NCBI RefSeq assembly: GCF_004193775.1
Contig: NC_041006.1
Span: forward strand, 30,433,102-30,497,101
Length of the DNA stretch: 64,000 nucleotides
Reading direction: 5' to 3'
From: Glycine soja
Lineage: Eukaryota; Streptophyta; Magnoliopsida; Fabales; Fabaceae
Below the pieces are notes generated by a model that saw nothing but the letters and a program-made list of their open reading frames with translations, did no database searches and was not told the DNA's origin. Made by a program: the position numbers and the translations under genes. Below are positions 13,001 to 24,800 of this stretch, in pieces (position 1 is the stretch's first letter; each line of letters opens with the position of its first letter).

Positions 13001-14064
13001 TTCCCATTTCAGAAAAGGATCTTAAAGTAGGATTGTAAAACTTATAGCCCTGAGAGCGTTTGGCATAGCCAACAAAATAACAGCTAATTGTTCTTGAATT
13101 CAACTTTCTTTCATGCGACCTATAAGGTCGTGCCTCAGCCGGACAACCCCAAATATACAAGTGTTTAATGCTTGACTTTTTGCCAGTCCAAAGTTCATAA
13201 GGGGTTTTGTTAATTTTTTTACTTGGCACCCTATTAAGGATGTAAGTTACGGTCTTTAAGGCTTCTCCCCAAAGCGACTCTGGCAAAAAAGAATGACTAA
13301 CTATACTTCTCACCATATCCTTAAGAGTTTGGTTTCATCGTTTTGCTACACCATTCATGCTAGGTTTGCATGACATAGTGTAATGCGGAATAATTTCACA
13401 CTCTTTGAGAAAAAGCGCAAAAGGTCCTGGACGTTGTTTTCCTAATCCATCATATCTGCCATAGTACTCACCACCACGATCAAATTTGACAATCTTAATT
13501 TTTTTTTCCAAGTTGAAGTTCAACTTTAGCCTTGAAACTCTTAAAAACGTCTAGGGATTAAGACTTCTCATGTATCAAATATAGGCAACCGTATCTAGAG
13601 TAGTCATCTATGCACGAGATAAAATATTGTTGTCCATTCCAAGAAGGTGTTGGAAAAGGACCACAAATGTCCGTATGTATTAGTTCCAAGATGTCTTTAG
13701 CTCTTTCAACACCTAATTTCCTCATGTTTGTTTGTTTTTCCTTTATGCATTCAACACAGACTTCAAAGTCTGATAAATCTAAAGGTTCGAGAATTTCATC
13801 TGACTAAATTCTCTGAATTCTCTGTTTAGAGATATGATCTAAGCGTTTATGCCATAAGGTGAGTGAATTCTCATTTAATTTTTGTTTTGCACCAGGTGAA
13901 TTTGTTTGTCGTGTTTCATTGTAGGAACAAATAACATCTAGTATATATAGATGATCAATTAAAGAACCAGAACCAATCAAATTTGAATTTTGGTAGAGAC
14001 TAACTTTATTATTTCCAAATGAACAAGAAAAAACAAATTTTTCCAAACTAGAAATTGAAATCAA
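10018..14064 (-). pseudogene. Copia pol remnant (GAG-pre-integrase, integrase, RT, RNase H)
   Basis: Sense is minus. GAG-pre-integrase is at 13804-14064 (SLTLWHKRLDHIS). Integrase is at 12885-13523 (FDRGGEYYGRYDG, then [20 protein letters not shown] and a conserved C-terminal stretch [11 protein letters not shown]). The RT C-terminal half is at 10876-11103 (YGLKQASRQWYYKFHQV and VLYIDNVLLAS, a decayed form of the YVDD box). The segment before RNase H is at 10396-10656 (YAQVCTRPDIAFVVGVLGRY). The frame ends at a TAG at 10018-10020 after MGVAPYSILV. The RNase H part near 10270-10390 is frameshifted. The frame breaks between every block, so no polyprotein can be made. The insertion at 11134-12264 splits the RT. 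Confidence 0.88.
11134..12264 (-). mobile_element. LTR insertion (solo-LTR-like, SIRE/copia-type) inside Copia RT
   Basis: Starts TGTTGAACAAGTGGCCTCAA and ends ATTCACA on the plus strand. It is flanked by near-identical 5-bp repeats, CAAAT (11129-11133) and CAAAC (12265-12269). It contains TAATCGATTAC motifs and, on the minus strand, a TATA-like CCTATATATATG near 11702-11718. It belongs to the same family as the solo LTR at 21416-22468, in the opposite orientation. Oddly, the last ~70 bp (12194-12264) contain a purine tract (AAAAAGGGGGAGA on the minus strand) directly before the second TGTGAATG. The copy may therefore include a piece of internal sequence before the LTR proper. The frame at 11383-11655 inside it is not a gene. 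Confidence 0.8.
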
Positions 14065-14109
14065 ATTCTTTCACAGAGATGTCGTTAGTGCATGCATGGC
14101 AGACTTTGG

Positions 14110-14948
14110 ACACCACCGGTTGCTCTCAAAACAAGATCAACGCGATCATTTTGGGTTACTTCTTTTGAGAGCTTCATACATATAAAATAAAATAAACCCA
14201 TTATTTGATGACAATAGGGTTTTATTATAATTACTTGATTTTCAATGTATGCTTTGTACAGTAAAGGTGGGTGATGTGACATTAGGGCATGGATTTTTGT
14301 ATTAATTGCATGAATTTTTGAACATGTAGTTTTCATCATTTTTGTTTCATATGCTGAGTCTTTAGTTCATTCTCTGAAGTTTTGGATGACCTTGTTTTGA
14401 GTCGGAAATATTTTCATACCCTTAATTGATAAGTTTTTAATTTGGTGATTAACACGAATGTAAACCTTTTATCCACGTGAATTCCTTTATGTTTATTGAT
14501 TAAAATCATTTTATGTAATTCTGCATTTTCATGTGTTTTATTATATAAATATGTATATTGGGGTAGGGGGTGTCACATATGTTGTTGACACGATGATTGC
14601 AGTGGTGTCACCGGTGTTGGCTCTTGGTGCTGATTCGTGGGAGAGATGGGGATAGAGGAAAAAGTAGGAAAGGGAGGAAAGGCAGATAAAATAAGAAGAA
14701 AAAAAAGGAAAAATAGAGAATAATCTTGACATTTGATTAAAATGTTATATATCAAATAGTTATAAAATACTTTCTCACTGTGTTGTGGGAAACTTTATTA
14801 GCTTTCCCATGGTAGGCATTGCCTCATAGCACGCTAATAACTTAATGTTTATTCAAGTGGGGATGAAAAATATCTTGAATACATTATGTGGAAACGATTA
14901 TCAATCGTCCTGGAGGAGGAAACAAAGGATCAATTGTTTCTTTTTTTA
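14110..14948. other. Intergenic, no gene seen
   Basis: AT-rich. A purine-rich run (GGGAGAGATGGGGATAGAGG) near 14638-14710 gives open frames on the minus strand made of repeated Phe/Ser/Pro. These are compositional, not coding. Confidence 0.4.
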
Positions 14949-15775
14949 GGCTAAATGTAATTTTTTTAGTGTTTTTTCTTACACTAAATTTTAAAATTTT
15001 CATTTTAATTTTTTCTGTTTTTAAATTATTTTTTTTATTTTTCTGTTAATAATGTTTGTGTATAGTTAATTTTTAAATTTTGAATTAATTAATTTAACAT
15101 AATGTCAACTAAAATCAACGATTATCTTTATTATTTTAAAAATTATAAATAAAAAAATTGTTTGTCCACTCTCTTTAATATTTAAGTCTTTTCTACACCC
15201 TCCTCTTCCAAATTATCTTATCCATTATCTTCAAATATGGGCACTTTGCCAACATGGGTTTGGGGTTGCTGGCGGCGTGTGGTGATGCATGTGCGGGTGT
15301 TAAGGGTGGTGACGAGAATTTGGGTTTGTGGGGTTAAGGGTGGCGATGTTTGAGTGGTGGTGGTCAGGGGATTTATGCTCATGAGATTAAGGATAGCAAT
15401 GGACACTTGTAGTGTTGTTTGGGTGGTGGTAGTCACTCAAATCTAGGTTAATGGGGTTGAGGGTGGTGTCGCCTATGTTTGGCTATATGGTGGCCACACG
15501 GATGTGGTGGTGAGGTTGAAAATGAATTACTTATTGAAAGTTGTGATGATTATGGTGGATGTAATTTGAAGAAGACCAATAAGATCAAAATATAGATAAA
15601 AAATTATTAGTATTTTAAATTAATTATTTCAAAATTTAAAAGTTAATGAAACACAAACATTGTTAATGAAAAATTGAAAAAAGAGTCAACAAAATTTTTC
15701 AAAAATATAAATGATCAAAATAAGACTTTTAAAATTTAATGTATAAAAAACAAAAAAGTGATATTTAACTTTTTT
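14949..15775. mobile_element. Non-autonomous TIR element with GTG-rich core
   Basis: The left end (GGCTAAATGTAATTTTTTTA to about 15110) and the reverse complement of the right end (AGTTAAATATCACTTTTTTG) align over ~160 bp. They share AATGTTTGTGT and TTTAAATTTTGAA blocks in the same order. The core (15235-15560) is a GTG/GGT-rich degenerate repeat of quite different composition. The junctions lie in T-runs, so the target duplication cannot be read. The arrangement, long AT-rich ends around foreign GC-richer sequence, is seen in MULE-type elements. Confidence 0.6.
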
Positions 15776-17220
15776 ATTACTATTAAAAAAACTACTATTG
15801 ATCTTATGATGCATGACCAAAAAAAAGATCGATCTTAAATTTTTATAGTTTATACATCTATTTTAACTCTTCACCACCAGATCATCAAGTGAGAATTGAT
15901 GGTTTTATAAACATGTAATGCTATATTTTTTTTACAATATCTTTTTATTTATATTTTTTATTTTGTATAGAAAAATACATCAAATAAAAGAATAACATAT
16001 TCATTACTTAATAATATAGAAAATAATACAGTACTCTGTTAACTAATAAATAAAAGAATTAGCATAGCATATTGTATATAGATTTAAAATTATTCTTTAT
16101 AAACAAAGGGAATGATGAAAATAATTAATAATACATGTCACATAACCGTCGTGGTATGCGTAAAAAAGAAATACATTAACATAAATAGCTTGGGCCGCAA
16201 AAGCCTTCGCGGTCCATCCACGCTGCCACTAGTTCTAGTAGAACTGTAGAAGTAATAACTTGCAAGTCCCATCTGAATACGACAGGACACACAACAGAGG
16301 CGGCTATTCTTGCTTCCTTTGTTTATTTTTTGAAGTAATGACTCAACTCATTGAATTGAATCTCAATTACCTGAGTCACTTTGAGTAGAGCCTGACTTAA
16401 GCTCACATATATAATTGCTGTAAAGGATTGGTGTATTGATCTATTGAAAATGATTTATTTAGAGAAAAAATTATATTTAATTTTTATTTTGTATAATTTT
16501 TTTTAGTTAATGACAATCATATTTTATAAATGAAATTAATTTATGATTTAATGGATGAAAAGATATCCGTGATTTTTTCCTCAAGAAAAAAATATATAAT
16601 TATTGTTTCAAGAAAGACAAATTTGGAGTGATTTTCATAACTTATAAAATACTGTAATTCATTGCTAACTCATCCAACTCATTATTCTTTTGACCTTAGA
16701 GGATTGGCCCGCTCATGTCACTAACATTCTATACATTATATGAATTAATTTTATTTATCCGCCGACGGTGACGACAAAATCCACGTTTGAATTTCTTCTA
16801 TCAAGATTCAATTCAATTCATTCCCCCGGCTGCCTCATCTTCAAGTCGTTGGTCTTATTTGAAATTCAACCCAACAGTTACATTGTTTATTTGAATGCCG
16901 ATAAAATTAATTTTAAATAGGATTAATTTTATAAAATTGATTTTAATTAAAATTAATTTTAAAGTGATGTAATTTAAATTTAAATATTTTATTATAAAAT
17001 CAAGTTAAAGTAAAATTTAATATAAAATTTTGAATTCAACTTAAAATTAATTATGAATCTGAAATCAATTCTAAAATTTTCTCAAACATAAATTAAACAT
17101 GTAAAAATATATCTAAAATTAATTTTAAACTTAAAATCAATAATATTTTAAGATCAAACCTAACACACACTTACTCTTGCCCACAATTCATTGCTCATAC
17201 TCAAACTCAAAAAAAAAATC
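15776..17220. other. Intergenic and VQ promoter region
   Basis: AT-rich, no gene. A less AT-rich patch at 16190-16320 has no supported frame. The last ~300 bp form the upstream region of the VQ gene. Confidence 0.4.
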
Positions 17221-17228
17221 TATAAATA
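17221..17228 (+). promoter_or_regulatory. TATA box of the VQ gene
   Basis: TATAAATA sits 67 bp before the VQ start codon. That places a transcription start about 30 bp downstream, with a leader of roughly 40 bp, a normal plant layout. Confidence 0.65.
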
Positions 17229-17295
17229 CAACACACTAGTCAGTCTCAGCTTGTGATCGCAATTACATATAATAAAATTTTCAGGACTTTTCATC

Positions 17296-17856
17296 ATGGA
17301 AGCCTATTCTAGTTCTTATTCCTCGTCATCCAATTCTTCATACTTGACCCAAAACAACCATGAGGACTCAAAAGGGTACGTGAAACAGCAAGTGTACCCT
17401 CTTCAAAATCACAATTCGTGGCTCCGTTCCGTGAGAAAGACACCAGCAAAGCCGTGGAAGAAGGCACCAGTGGCACCAATGCCACCAACACCGATCAAAG
17501 TTTACAAAGTGGACGCTATAAACTTCCGTGACGTGGTTCAGCAGCTCACAGGTGCACCCGAGCACGAGTCCCAGCAGCAGCATCTCCAAATCAAAATCGC
17601 ACGTGCTGAATCTGCTGATGCTCCTAATGTGCCACCGAAGCAAAACCAATCAGGCGGAGACACGTGCGGTAAATGGTACCAGGAGTTTCTCTTAGGAATG
17701 AATTCTCCGGAGACTAATACTAATAATGATGGAGCAATGGCACCGGGTTTTCTAGGAATGAATTTGCTCTCACCAAATTCGTATAGTAATTTCTGTTTCT
17801 TTCCTCCTTTGAGCCCAAGCGGTGTCACCAGTTTGGAACCAGGGAAGGTTCTCTAG
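17296..17856 (+). CDS. VQ-motif protein
   Basis: Intronless gene for 186 residues. VQ proteins are nuclear cofactors that bind WRKY transcription factors, and some bind calmodulin or MAP kinases, in defence and growth control. The hallmark FxxxVQxLTG is present as FRDVVQQLTG at residues 77-86, preceded by PTPIKVYKVDAIN. The N-terminus is a Ser/Tyr-rich tract (MEAYSSSYSSSSNSS), followed by a basic, proline-rich stretch (KTPAKPWKKAPVAPMPPTP). The C-terminal part (FFPPLSPSG) is a common VQ tail with a possible MAPK Ser-Pro site. Start, length and lack of introns all fit the family. The exact orthologue was not determined. The TATA box is at 17221. Confidence 0.93.
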   Translation: MEAYSSSYSSSSNSSYLTQNNHEDSKGYVKQQVYPLQNHNSWLRSVRKTPAKPWKKAPVAPMPPTPIKVYKVDAINFRDVVQQLTGAPEHESQQQHLQIKIARAESADAPNVPPKQNQSGGDTCGKWYQEFLLGMNSPETNTNNDGAMAPGFLGMNLLSPNSYSNFCFFPPLSPSGVTSLEPGKVL

Positions 17857-18614
17857 GCCTTTTTACAAGATTCTATATGCTATATTGATATGTACTTCTG
17901 TTCCATTTTCTACTTTGTTTTTTAGTTTGTTACTGTTATTACAGTTAAATTATTAATCGGAAAACCTTCAACTTTTATTATCATTTTATGGGTAGTCAAA
18001 TGCCGACAAAACAACAAATTTACTAACTGTTGCTACAAAATTTTATTGTCCCTTTAATGTAAACTTGTCCAACCGCCTTGATTATCTATATTTTTCTCTT
18101 CTGTTTCATGCTAAATGTTTTGTCTTATTTCCGGTCGCAATTTCGAAACTAAGTTAAGGAGTCGTTAATTATCTTGTTCTGATTTTGCTTGTTCTATGAA
18201 GTGTTTATGGTGCGAATAGAAAAAAGCTATCACGAACTATTGATTATACAAATTCGAATTCGTGTCATGCAAAATTAATATTAATTAAAAGTGAATTTAT
18301 AATAACGCGATTTATGTTGAACTTCCATTTACTATTAGTGTGTATGTAGACAAACACTCTACTATGCATCTCTTCCATTTCAATGAGAATCCCATCTTTT
18401 GCACAAAATAATCTAGAGATTCTCATTCCACACAATCATAAGTTTTTTTTTTTTTATAAAAAATCTGCCTTAAACATCACAACTTCCTTCCTTTTCTATT
18501 ATGTTTCATCTCATTCAACAATTCATTGGTTACACCTTCTAGAGTTGCCTATTTTTTAACTAAAGTTCATTGAATATAGTAGTGTATGCATTATCTTCGT
18601 TCTCAAACATAGTA
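17857..18614. other. Intergenic between the VQ gene and a MULE
   Basis: The first ~150 bp are probably the VQ 3' UTR. The rest is AT-rich with no gene. It ends at the left target duplication TTTGTATCA (18615-18623) of the MULE. Confidence 0.45.
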
Positions 18615-18895
18615 TTTGTATCAGGGGACTGCTATTCCCACTACATCCATTGTTATTGTCACTACCATTTTTTTAAAATGGTAGTGAAAATACGAAATTG
18701 GTCTTAAGGCGGTTTCCCCTAACCCCACCTTTTCCCCTTCCCTTCTCCATATGCCCAACCCTCTTCTTCTCACCCCCACCCTTTTCACTTCCTCTCATAC
18801 GTCTTTTTCTCTTCCACTCTCGCATTCCTCCCCACATGTGCCTCTCTCTCCCACTCCCTATCATGGTGACAATTTTATGTCTTACCCTACTCAGG

Positions 18896-20463
18896 CGAAA
18901 GTGAAGCAGTACGTAGATAGGTCAGGGCTTAAGAGTTTGTTTGATGTGTGGTACATGTCCATGAATAAAGGCATAATCAATGCCTTTATCAAGAGATGGC
19001 ATAGTGAGACCTCTTCCTTCCACCTTCAAGTTTAAGAGATGACCATCACCCTCAATGATGTGTCATGTCTTTTACATTTTCCTCTTTTGGGTTGTTTCCT
19101 TGATTACACAGACACAACCTACACCAGGATAGAAATCAAAGGTTTGTTGAGGTCAGAACTTGGTATTATGATGGACCAAGAGGAGATGTTGTGACGACAA
19201 ACAACAATCGGGTGGCTCTGAGTTTGTTACATGAGTTGTATCACACCTACGTTGTTAGTGAGTCGTTAGTCTAGGCTACTACTGTGTATTTGTTGCATTT
19301 GCTCAGCAATACTATTTTTTCAAGAAGAGCGCGACGCATGTACACATCTACAACTTGTAGTACCTCAACGATCTAGATCGCAACCACAAGTACGCTTGGG
19401 GGGTAGCTGCGTTGGCTTATCTTTATGACCAGTTTTCATATGCGTGCAAGTATAACAATAAGTAGATGGAAGGTTATATGATGCTACTCATGGTATGATT
19501 TTTTTGTGTGTACATAATTGTTACTTAGTATTATATGACGCTAAAAGTATATTTCATGTTTTACTGGCATAGGTGTTTGAGCATCTGCCAACCATTCCTT
19601 GTAGTGATAAGGTTTTGGATTATGATCGTAAGAAGCAACTTGAAACTAGGTGGTTATTGTTGAGGGGTAACAATAAGGTTGTTAGGACCAAACAATTTGT
19701 TGGATCGGTTGTAAATGATTGATGTTGTTTGATCCCCATATGCATCACGCATAGACATCAAACCTTTTGAGGACTAGACATATACTACTTTGGCTACATT
19801 AGAGTTGGGACAGACATGGCATCGTATCTACCAAAGAGGGCTTTGAAGCAGTTTGGGTACGTACAGAGGATTCCCTTGGACCCACCCAAGTGTCTTGCTG
19901 CATATGGGAAATGTTGTAAGGCATGTGTTGAGTGGGAGCAGCATCTGGTGGCCTTGGCAAGGTTGTTCCACATGGGGCTCCATGGGCCTGCACTATATAA
20001 TACCTGCCTTGGTATTACAAGCATTCAAATCCATAATCAATTCCGCCACAGGAAGGAAAACCACCACATAATCCTGTTCGTATTCTGTTGTAGCCTCAAC
20101 CTCATCCATAATTTGGTGGTGGTTAGATACCAGATTATGTACCAGGTGTTGTTTACCCCTGTTAGGTAATACAAAAAATATTTTAATCATTTTGTTTTAT
20201 TTTTTAATGAAAAAGTAACTACTAATTGTATTCTTTAATATTTATATAGGATTGATTACAGATGATGTCAGTGTCCACACAAAGATTATTGAACATGAGA
20301 GTTGTACCTGAAGGGACAAATAGTCATCAGGCCATACAATAGCTTATGTTGATGGCACAAGAAGGTCTTGCAACTGGGTGTAGCTCAATTGAGGAGTGAC
20401 TGCCATTGAGGAAGAAACCTAATATAGGTGGCAGGGGAGGTGGCTGCAAGGGCAATTGAGCAT
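18896..20463 (+). pseudogene. Plant mobile domain (MAIN-like) pseudogene of the old MULE
   Basis: The pieces match the plant mobile domain seen intact-length at 47953-50000. They are INAFIKRWHSETSSFHL followed by MTITLNDVSCLLHFPL (18960-19080), KSATHVH near 19330, YAWGVAALAYLYDQFSYACK (19390-19455), and, after an intron, VFEHLPTIP (19573) and LPKRALKQFGYVQRIPLDP (19830-19890). A last exon near 20255-20463 ends in a Gly-rich tail. Stops, for example after FHLQV and at YNNK, and frameshifts separate the pieces. The protein family is transposon-derived or transposon-borne in plants. Exon edges are approximate. Confidence 0.75.
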
Positions 20464-21415
20464 GGTTAACAACATTTGTCATTTTGTGTTATTATTTTTA
20501 TTATTATTATGTATTCGACTTATGATGTTGTTTGTGTAGTTATTTTTGTATTCTATGAACTTATATTTAGTCGTTTATGTTTGTCCTATTTTTATGTTTA
20601 AACGACACACGCCTAGTAATGTAATAAAGAATGAAAATTCGATTAAACTTAGAAAAGAAACAAAAACTAACATAAATGAAATCCATTAAAAACATGACTA
20701 AATAGAGTTAGAGCTTGTTTTCGCCATTGATCCACACATTAGAGTAATGATATCTTCAGCAGGTCTTGGTTTTCCTTGTTTATACAGTAGGACAAGTATT
20801 TCTTCTGGAGATCAACCAACCATTGCATACAACTCGATTAGACCTTTAGAATTAAACTGTGAAAAAATTAAAAACATCTTCCTACTTAATTGTCGTCTTT
20901 AAGCTCCATACAATTGTACTCAATACAGTCATCACCTACATATACATACAGGTTTTCGGTAAAAACCCTTTGTAACGTTGTGTTTCATCAATTGATTGTT
21001 TAAGTGATTTAATTAAATTATAAGAGAAATTTAATTTAATTTAAGTACTTCAAAGAATTAATTAATAAATTTGGTGATTTGATTTTATGTGTATGTGGTT
21101 AGTGAGTTTTTAGTGTTTTGGGCTTAAGAGGATGGACTTTAGTTTATGATTGGAGAGGTGAGTGTATATAGTAAGGTTTAGGGGTGAAAATGAGGAATTA
21201 CAAGAGTCCTAAACTCTCCTTCAACTCACAAAAATCTGAAACACAAATACAAAAGCTCTTATTCTACTCTCTTCTTTCTCTCCAAGAAAACTCATTCCTT
21301 GAAGATTTGAGAGCTTGGTTGTCTTTCTCAAAGGAAGTCATTTCTCATCTCTTTAGTGTTCATTGGTTGTTCCTTTGTGTGGTAAACACCTTTTCTCCTT
21401 CTTTTATATTCCATT

Positions 21416-22468
21416 TGTGAATGTATGTATACATGATTTTGATGATGCCAAAGAAGAATCAAACAAGGCTGCTTCAAATGATAAGCATTTGCTTCAAGAA
21501 TAATTCAAGAGTGCTTCAACAAACAAAGCCTTGTTTCAAGATTCACTAAAGATCAAGCCTTGCCTTAAAACAAAGTGCTTTCAAGACATGCAAGGCTCTG
21601 GTAATCGATTACCAGGAAGTGTAATCGATTACCAGAAGACAGGGTTGAGAAATAGCTGTTGAAAAAAGTTTTGAATTTGAATTTTCAACATGTAATCGAT
21701 TACCATATGTCTGTAATCAATTACCAGCAACGAAACTTCTGAAATTCAAATTCAAAAGTCATGACCCTTCAAATTATAACTGTGTAATCGACTACACAAA
21801 CATTGTAATCGATTACCAGTGGAGAATTTTCAGAAAATCTGACAACAATCACATCTTTTCAGTGGATTTTGGATGGCCATCAAAAGCCTATATATATGTG
21901 TGACTTGGGACGAAATTAAGAGAGAGTTTTGCTTAGCAAAAATGTCTTATCCTCTCAAAAGATAATGAGAGAGATTCCAAAAGAACTTCATTGTCAAATG
22001 CTCTCTCAAAAGAAATCCTTGACCAAATACTTGCAAAATCTATAAGGATTATTGCATGATCTTCATTGTAATATTCTTCTCCTTAAGAGAGATTTCTTTT
22101 TCCATTCTTCTTATTCAATGAGATTGGCTAAGAGACTATGAAGTCTCTTGTTGTAAAGCATCTGAACACAAGGGATGGGTTGTCCCTGTGTGGTTCAGAC
22201 TTTGTAAAGGATTTTATGAAGGGAGTGGAAATCTCAAGTGGGTTGCTTGAGTACTGGACGTAGGCACGGGAAGTGGTCGAACCAGTATAAAATTGTGTTT
22301 GCATTCTCTCTTCCCTTATGTTATTTATTTTGTTGCAATCAATTGTGTCTTGCTTGTTTAAAGAACATTGTTAAATTGATTATTGTTGCTTCTTTTGCAT
22401 TCTAAGCCTATCCCTTCTGCATTCTAAGCCTATCCCTCATAAGATTATTGAGGCCACAAGGTCCAACA
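21416..22468 (+). mobile_element. Solo LTR with perfect 5-bp TSD (SIRE/copia-type)
   Basis: The 1053-bp segment starts TGTGAATGTATG and ends GGTCCAACA. It is flanked by CCATT at 21411-21415 and CCATT at 22469-22473. It holds several GTAATCGATTACC motifs, a TATA-like CCTATATATATGTG near 21887-21900, and a T-rich tail typical of LTR 3' ends. The related, inverted copy is at 11134-12264. I infer the SIRE/copia affinity from the motif style and the PPT of the related copy. Confidence 0.88.
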
Positions 22469-22954
22469 CCATTTTCATTTTTCAGTAGGGCGCCCATGAA
22501 AGTTCCATGGAAAAAGCTTAGTTTTTGGGTTTGAATCTAACTTTGGGTTGGTTTTGGGTGTGGATTTGAATTGCTAGTGGAGTTGAAGAAAAATTCCTCC
22601 TTGGACCTAAAGTTCCCTCCTTTCTTCCTTTTTTTTTTATCTTAAAGCAAGTTCCCAGGTTTGATAGGTAAGGGAAGCTTTATCTTTTTCTATGCTTAGG
22701 TTATTGTAGATTGGTTTCAAGGTTACTGGAAAATGAATCATGTTGTTAAAAAAAAAGGTTTAAGAATTTGAGGTTTTGCGTTTTGAAATTTAGGTTGTTG
22801 ATTAATTGATGAATATTGATCAAAAGTTTTTATTTGTGAAGAGTTTTGATGTTTTTTATGTATTTGAAATTGATAGGAAAGAGTTTGGATTTGTTTTTGG
22901 ATAATTTGGAAGCCATGAGAAGAAATTTTATAGAAATTTTGAAATTTTGCAAAA

Positions 22955-23222
22955 TTCGCATCCACTAACCATTTTCGTGTCCAATGACCATATTCGCGTC
23001 CAGTGACCAATGTCGCGTCCACTGATCAGTTGTGCATGTAATGACCAGTTTTGTGTCCACTTATTATTTTTGAGTCCGGTGACCAGTTTTGAGTCTAGTG
23101 ACCATTTTGAGTCAAATGATTAGTTTTGAGTCTAGTGAACATTTTGAATCCAAAGACCAGTTTTGAGTCCAATGATCATTTTTAGTCCAATGACCAGTTT
23201 TGAGTCGAGTGACCAGTTTTGA
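22955..23222 (+). repeat. ~19-bp imperfect minisatellite
   Basis: About a dozen diverged copies of GAGTCCAATGACCAGTTTT follow one another. The early copies have CGCGTCC in place of GAGTCC. The array lies within the 20971-24521 solo LTR. Confidence 0.8.
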
Positions 23223-24800
23223 TGTGGATGTCATTAATGTTTGTTTTCCTTGCATAAATTTATTATTTTTAGATCTTAATAAATTTATGATGATATGAGA
23301 TGCAATTGAGATGATGTTGTTTATTATGACAGTTGACGCTATATTGAGATCATGAGATTCATATTCCTATGAGTTTTTGGAGAGTTATTTGCAAGAATTC
23401 ATGGTGTTTGAATGACTTGCTATACTTATTGAACTATATGTGGGTTCATGAGTGTGATGAACATATGAATGGTGAATCTACAATATTATAACCTCTTATG
23501 GTGTTGAGATTGGTGAATGAATTTATAATGACGTATGATATTGATTTGAATGATCATAACATGCATGCATTGATGAGTGACATTGCATGTGAGTAGGTAT
23601 GTAAGTTAGGCATGCTGAGAAGGCCCTCAACCTAGTGTTGGAGATTGTCGTTGTGGCTAACACCGAATGGACCAATAGAATGGATGTGTGGTGAATCCCT
23701 AGATAGGTTAAGGTCATTAAAAGCTTTACCGAGGTAAGCCACTACTTACGCTCATCCATTTTTGATAAAATCACACTTCCTCCGTAGGGTTAATTCTAGT
23801 CTCCCCGAATAGTCAAATCATAGAGTAGGACTATGTTAAGGAATATACTTGAAATCTTCCTGGAGTAAAGAGTCAACATGGTATAACATGATAGTTAGAC
23901 ATGTGCATTGATGATTGTGACTTAAGAATGATGTGTTACTTAAGGATTTGTATTAGTACATGATTGTTGGCAAAATGGAGGATTTCTATATCTCTCTCTT
24001 TTAACATAGTGATCTTATATTTCTCTTATATGTTGTTTTATTTTAAAATAAGCTCACCCTTGCGTTTTTTGTTGAACTATGATGATCGTGTCATTTGATA
24101 CATGAACAAATTATGATATAACTTTTGAGGAGTATGTCACGTGTGGTTGATATGGACTTGATGGTGAACTTAGGAGTGAGATTCGACCCATCTTCATTTA
24201 TTTATGTTTCGTCTTAGTGGGGACCAACTTAAGGTTTATATATCTTCGTGGATCTATGTTATTTATTCCCTTAATGGGACCCTTGAGTTTTGTTTGGAGA
24301 TTTGCTTATGATATTCAATGATGTAGTGTCTTGAGACAAACATACCTTTATATATTACGACGTGAGAAGGATGAAGTTCATATGATATGCTTGTATTCAT
24401 GAAAAAAATTTATGCATATTTTCATTAATTAAACCAATTCAAGAGTTTTAAAGGGACTAAAAATAAATCTTTTTGTGTTAAAGCCTCAGTGTTTCATGTT
24501 AGGACATTTAGGGTTGTTACACTCTGAAATAAGCTTCTTCCACCTCCAAGGCATTTGTAACTGCTTTCCTAAAAAAACAAGCAACATTTCCTCACTAATT
24601 TTAATGTATTTAGGATCATTAGGACATTCAAACAATACCCCCTCAAAAGTTGATACCACATCACCATCATAATATACAACAATGACTCCATCCATCTTCA
24701 ATCCAATATGGTGAAAGATCCAACACAATGCATTGAGTTGCCTCATACCACTTGTATTTATTAACATATTTTATTGTTCTCTCATGAGTCAATTATCAGT

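Larger units (their letters stand above)
9149..14110 (-). mobile_element. Truncated Ty1/copia retrotransposon, minus strand
   Basis: Read on the minus strand, this holds GAG-pre-integrase, integrase, reverse transcriptase and RNase H remnants in copia order. They are followed by a polypurine tract (AAGTGGGAGA, 9586-9595) and a 3' LTR that begins TGGTTAGG, so the LTR right edge is 9585. The LTR outer edge is probably near 9149, giving about 437 bp. That is close to the 431-bp LTR of the second Copia element at 62542. Gag, protease and the 5' LTR are missing: the copy stops near 14110. It is interrupted at 11134-12264 by a solo LTR. Many stops and frameshifts show it is dead. Confidence 0.85.
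20971..24521 (+). mobile_element. Solo LTR (~2.5 kb without its insert), probably Ty3/gypsy
   Basis: The ends are perfect inverted hexamers, TGTAAC at 20971 and GTTACA ending at 24521. The flanks, CCCTT and CTCTG, are a possible decayed 5-bp duplication (3 of 5). The element breaks a mudrA-like reading frame that is continuous once it is removed. A TATA-like TGTATATAG lies near 21163-21171. No pol domain occurs inside, hence a solo LTR. It is itself interrupted by the solo LTR at 21416-22468 and contains a ~19-bp tandem repeat at 22955-23222. The open frame at 21184-21420 has no known domain. Confidence 0.6.
20698..24767 (-). pseudogene. mudrA-type N-terminal protein remnant, split by a solo LTR
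   Basis: Read on the minus strand, the first part is 24522-24767 (MDGVIVVYYDGDVVSTFEGV and CPNDPKYIKISEEM). This is the N-terminal, PB1-like module typical of plant mudrA-family proteins. It runs directly into the end of a solo LTR. On the other side of the LTR, below 20971, the frame resumes with VFTENLYVYVGDDCIEYNCM. An exon at 20698-20856 (acceptor TTTCACAG) gives FNSKGLIELYAMVG, a stop, then SPEEILVLLYKQGKPRPAED and a terminal TAG. With the LTR removed the pieces read as one module, which is good evidence for insertion. A likely true ATG is that of MDGV near 24694. No DDE catalytic domain was found. Confidence 0.65.
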
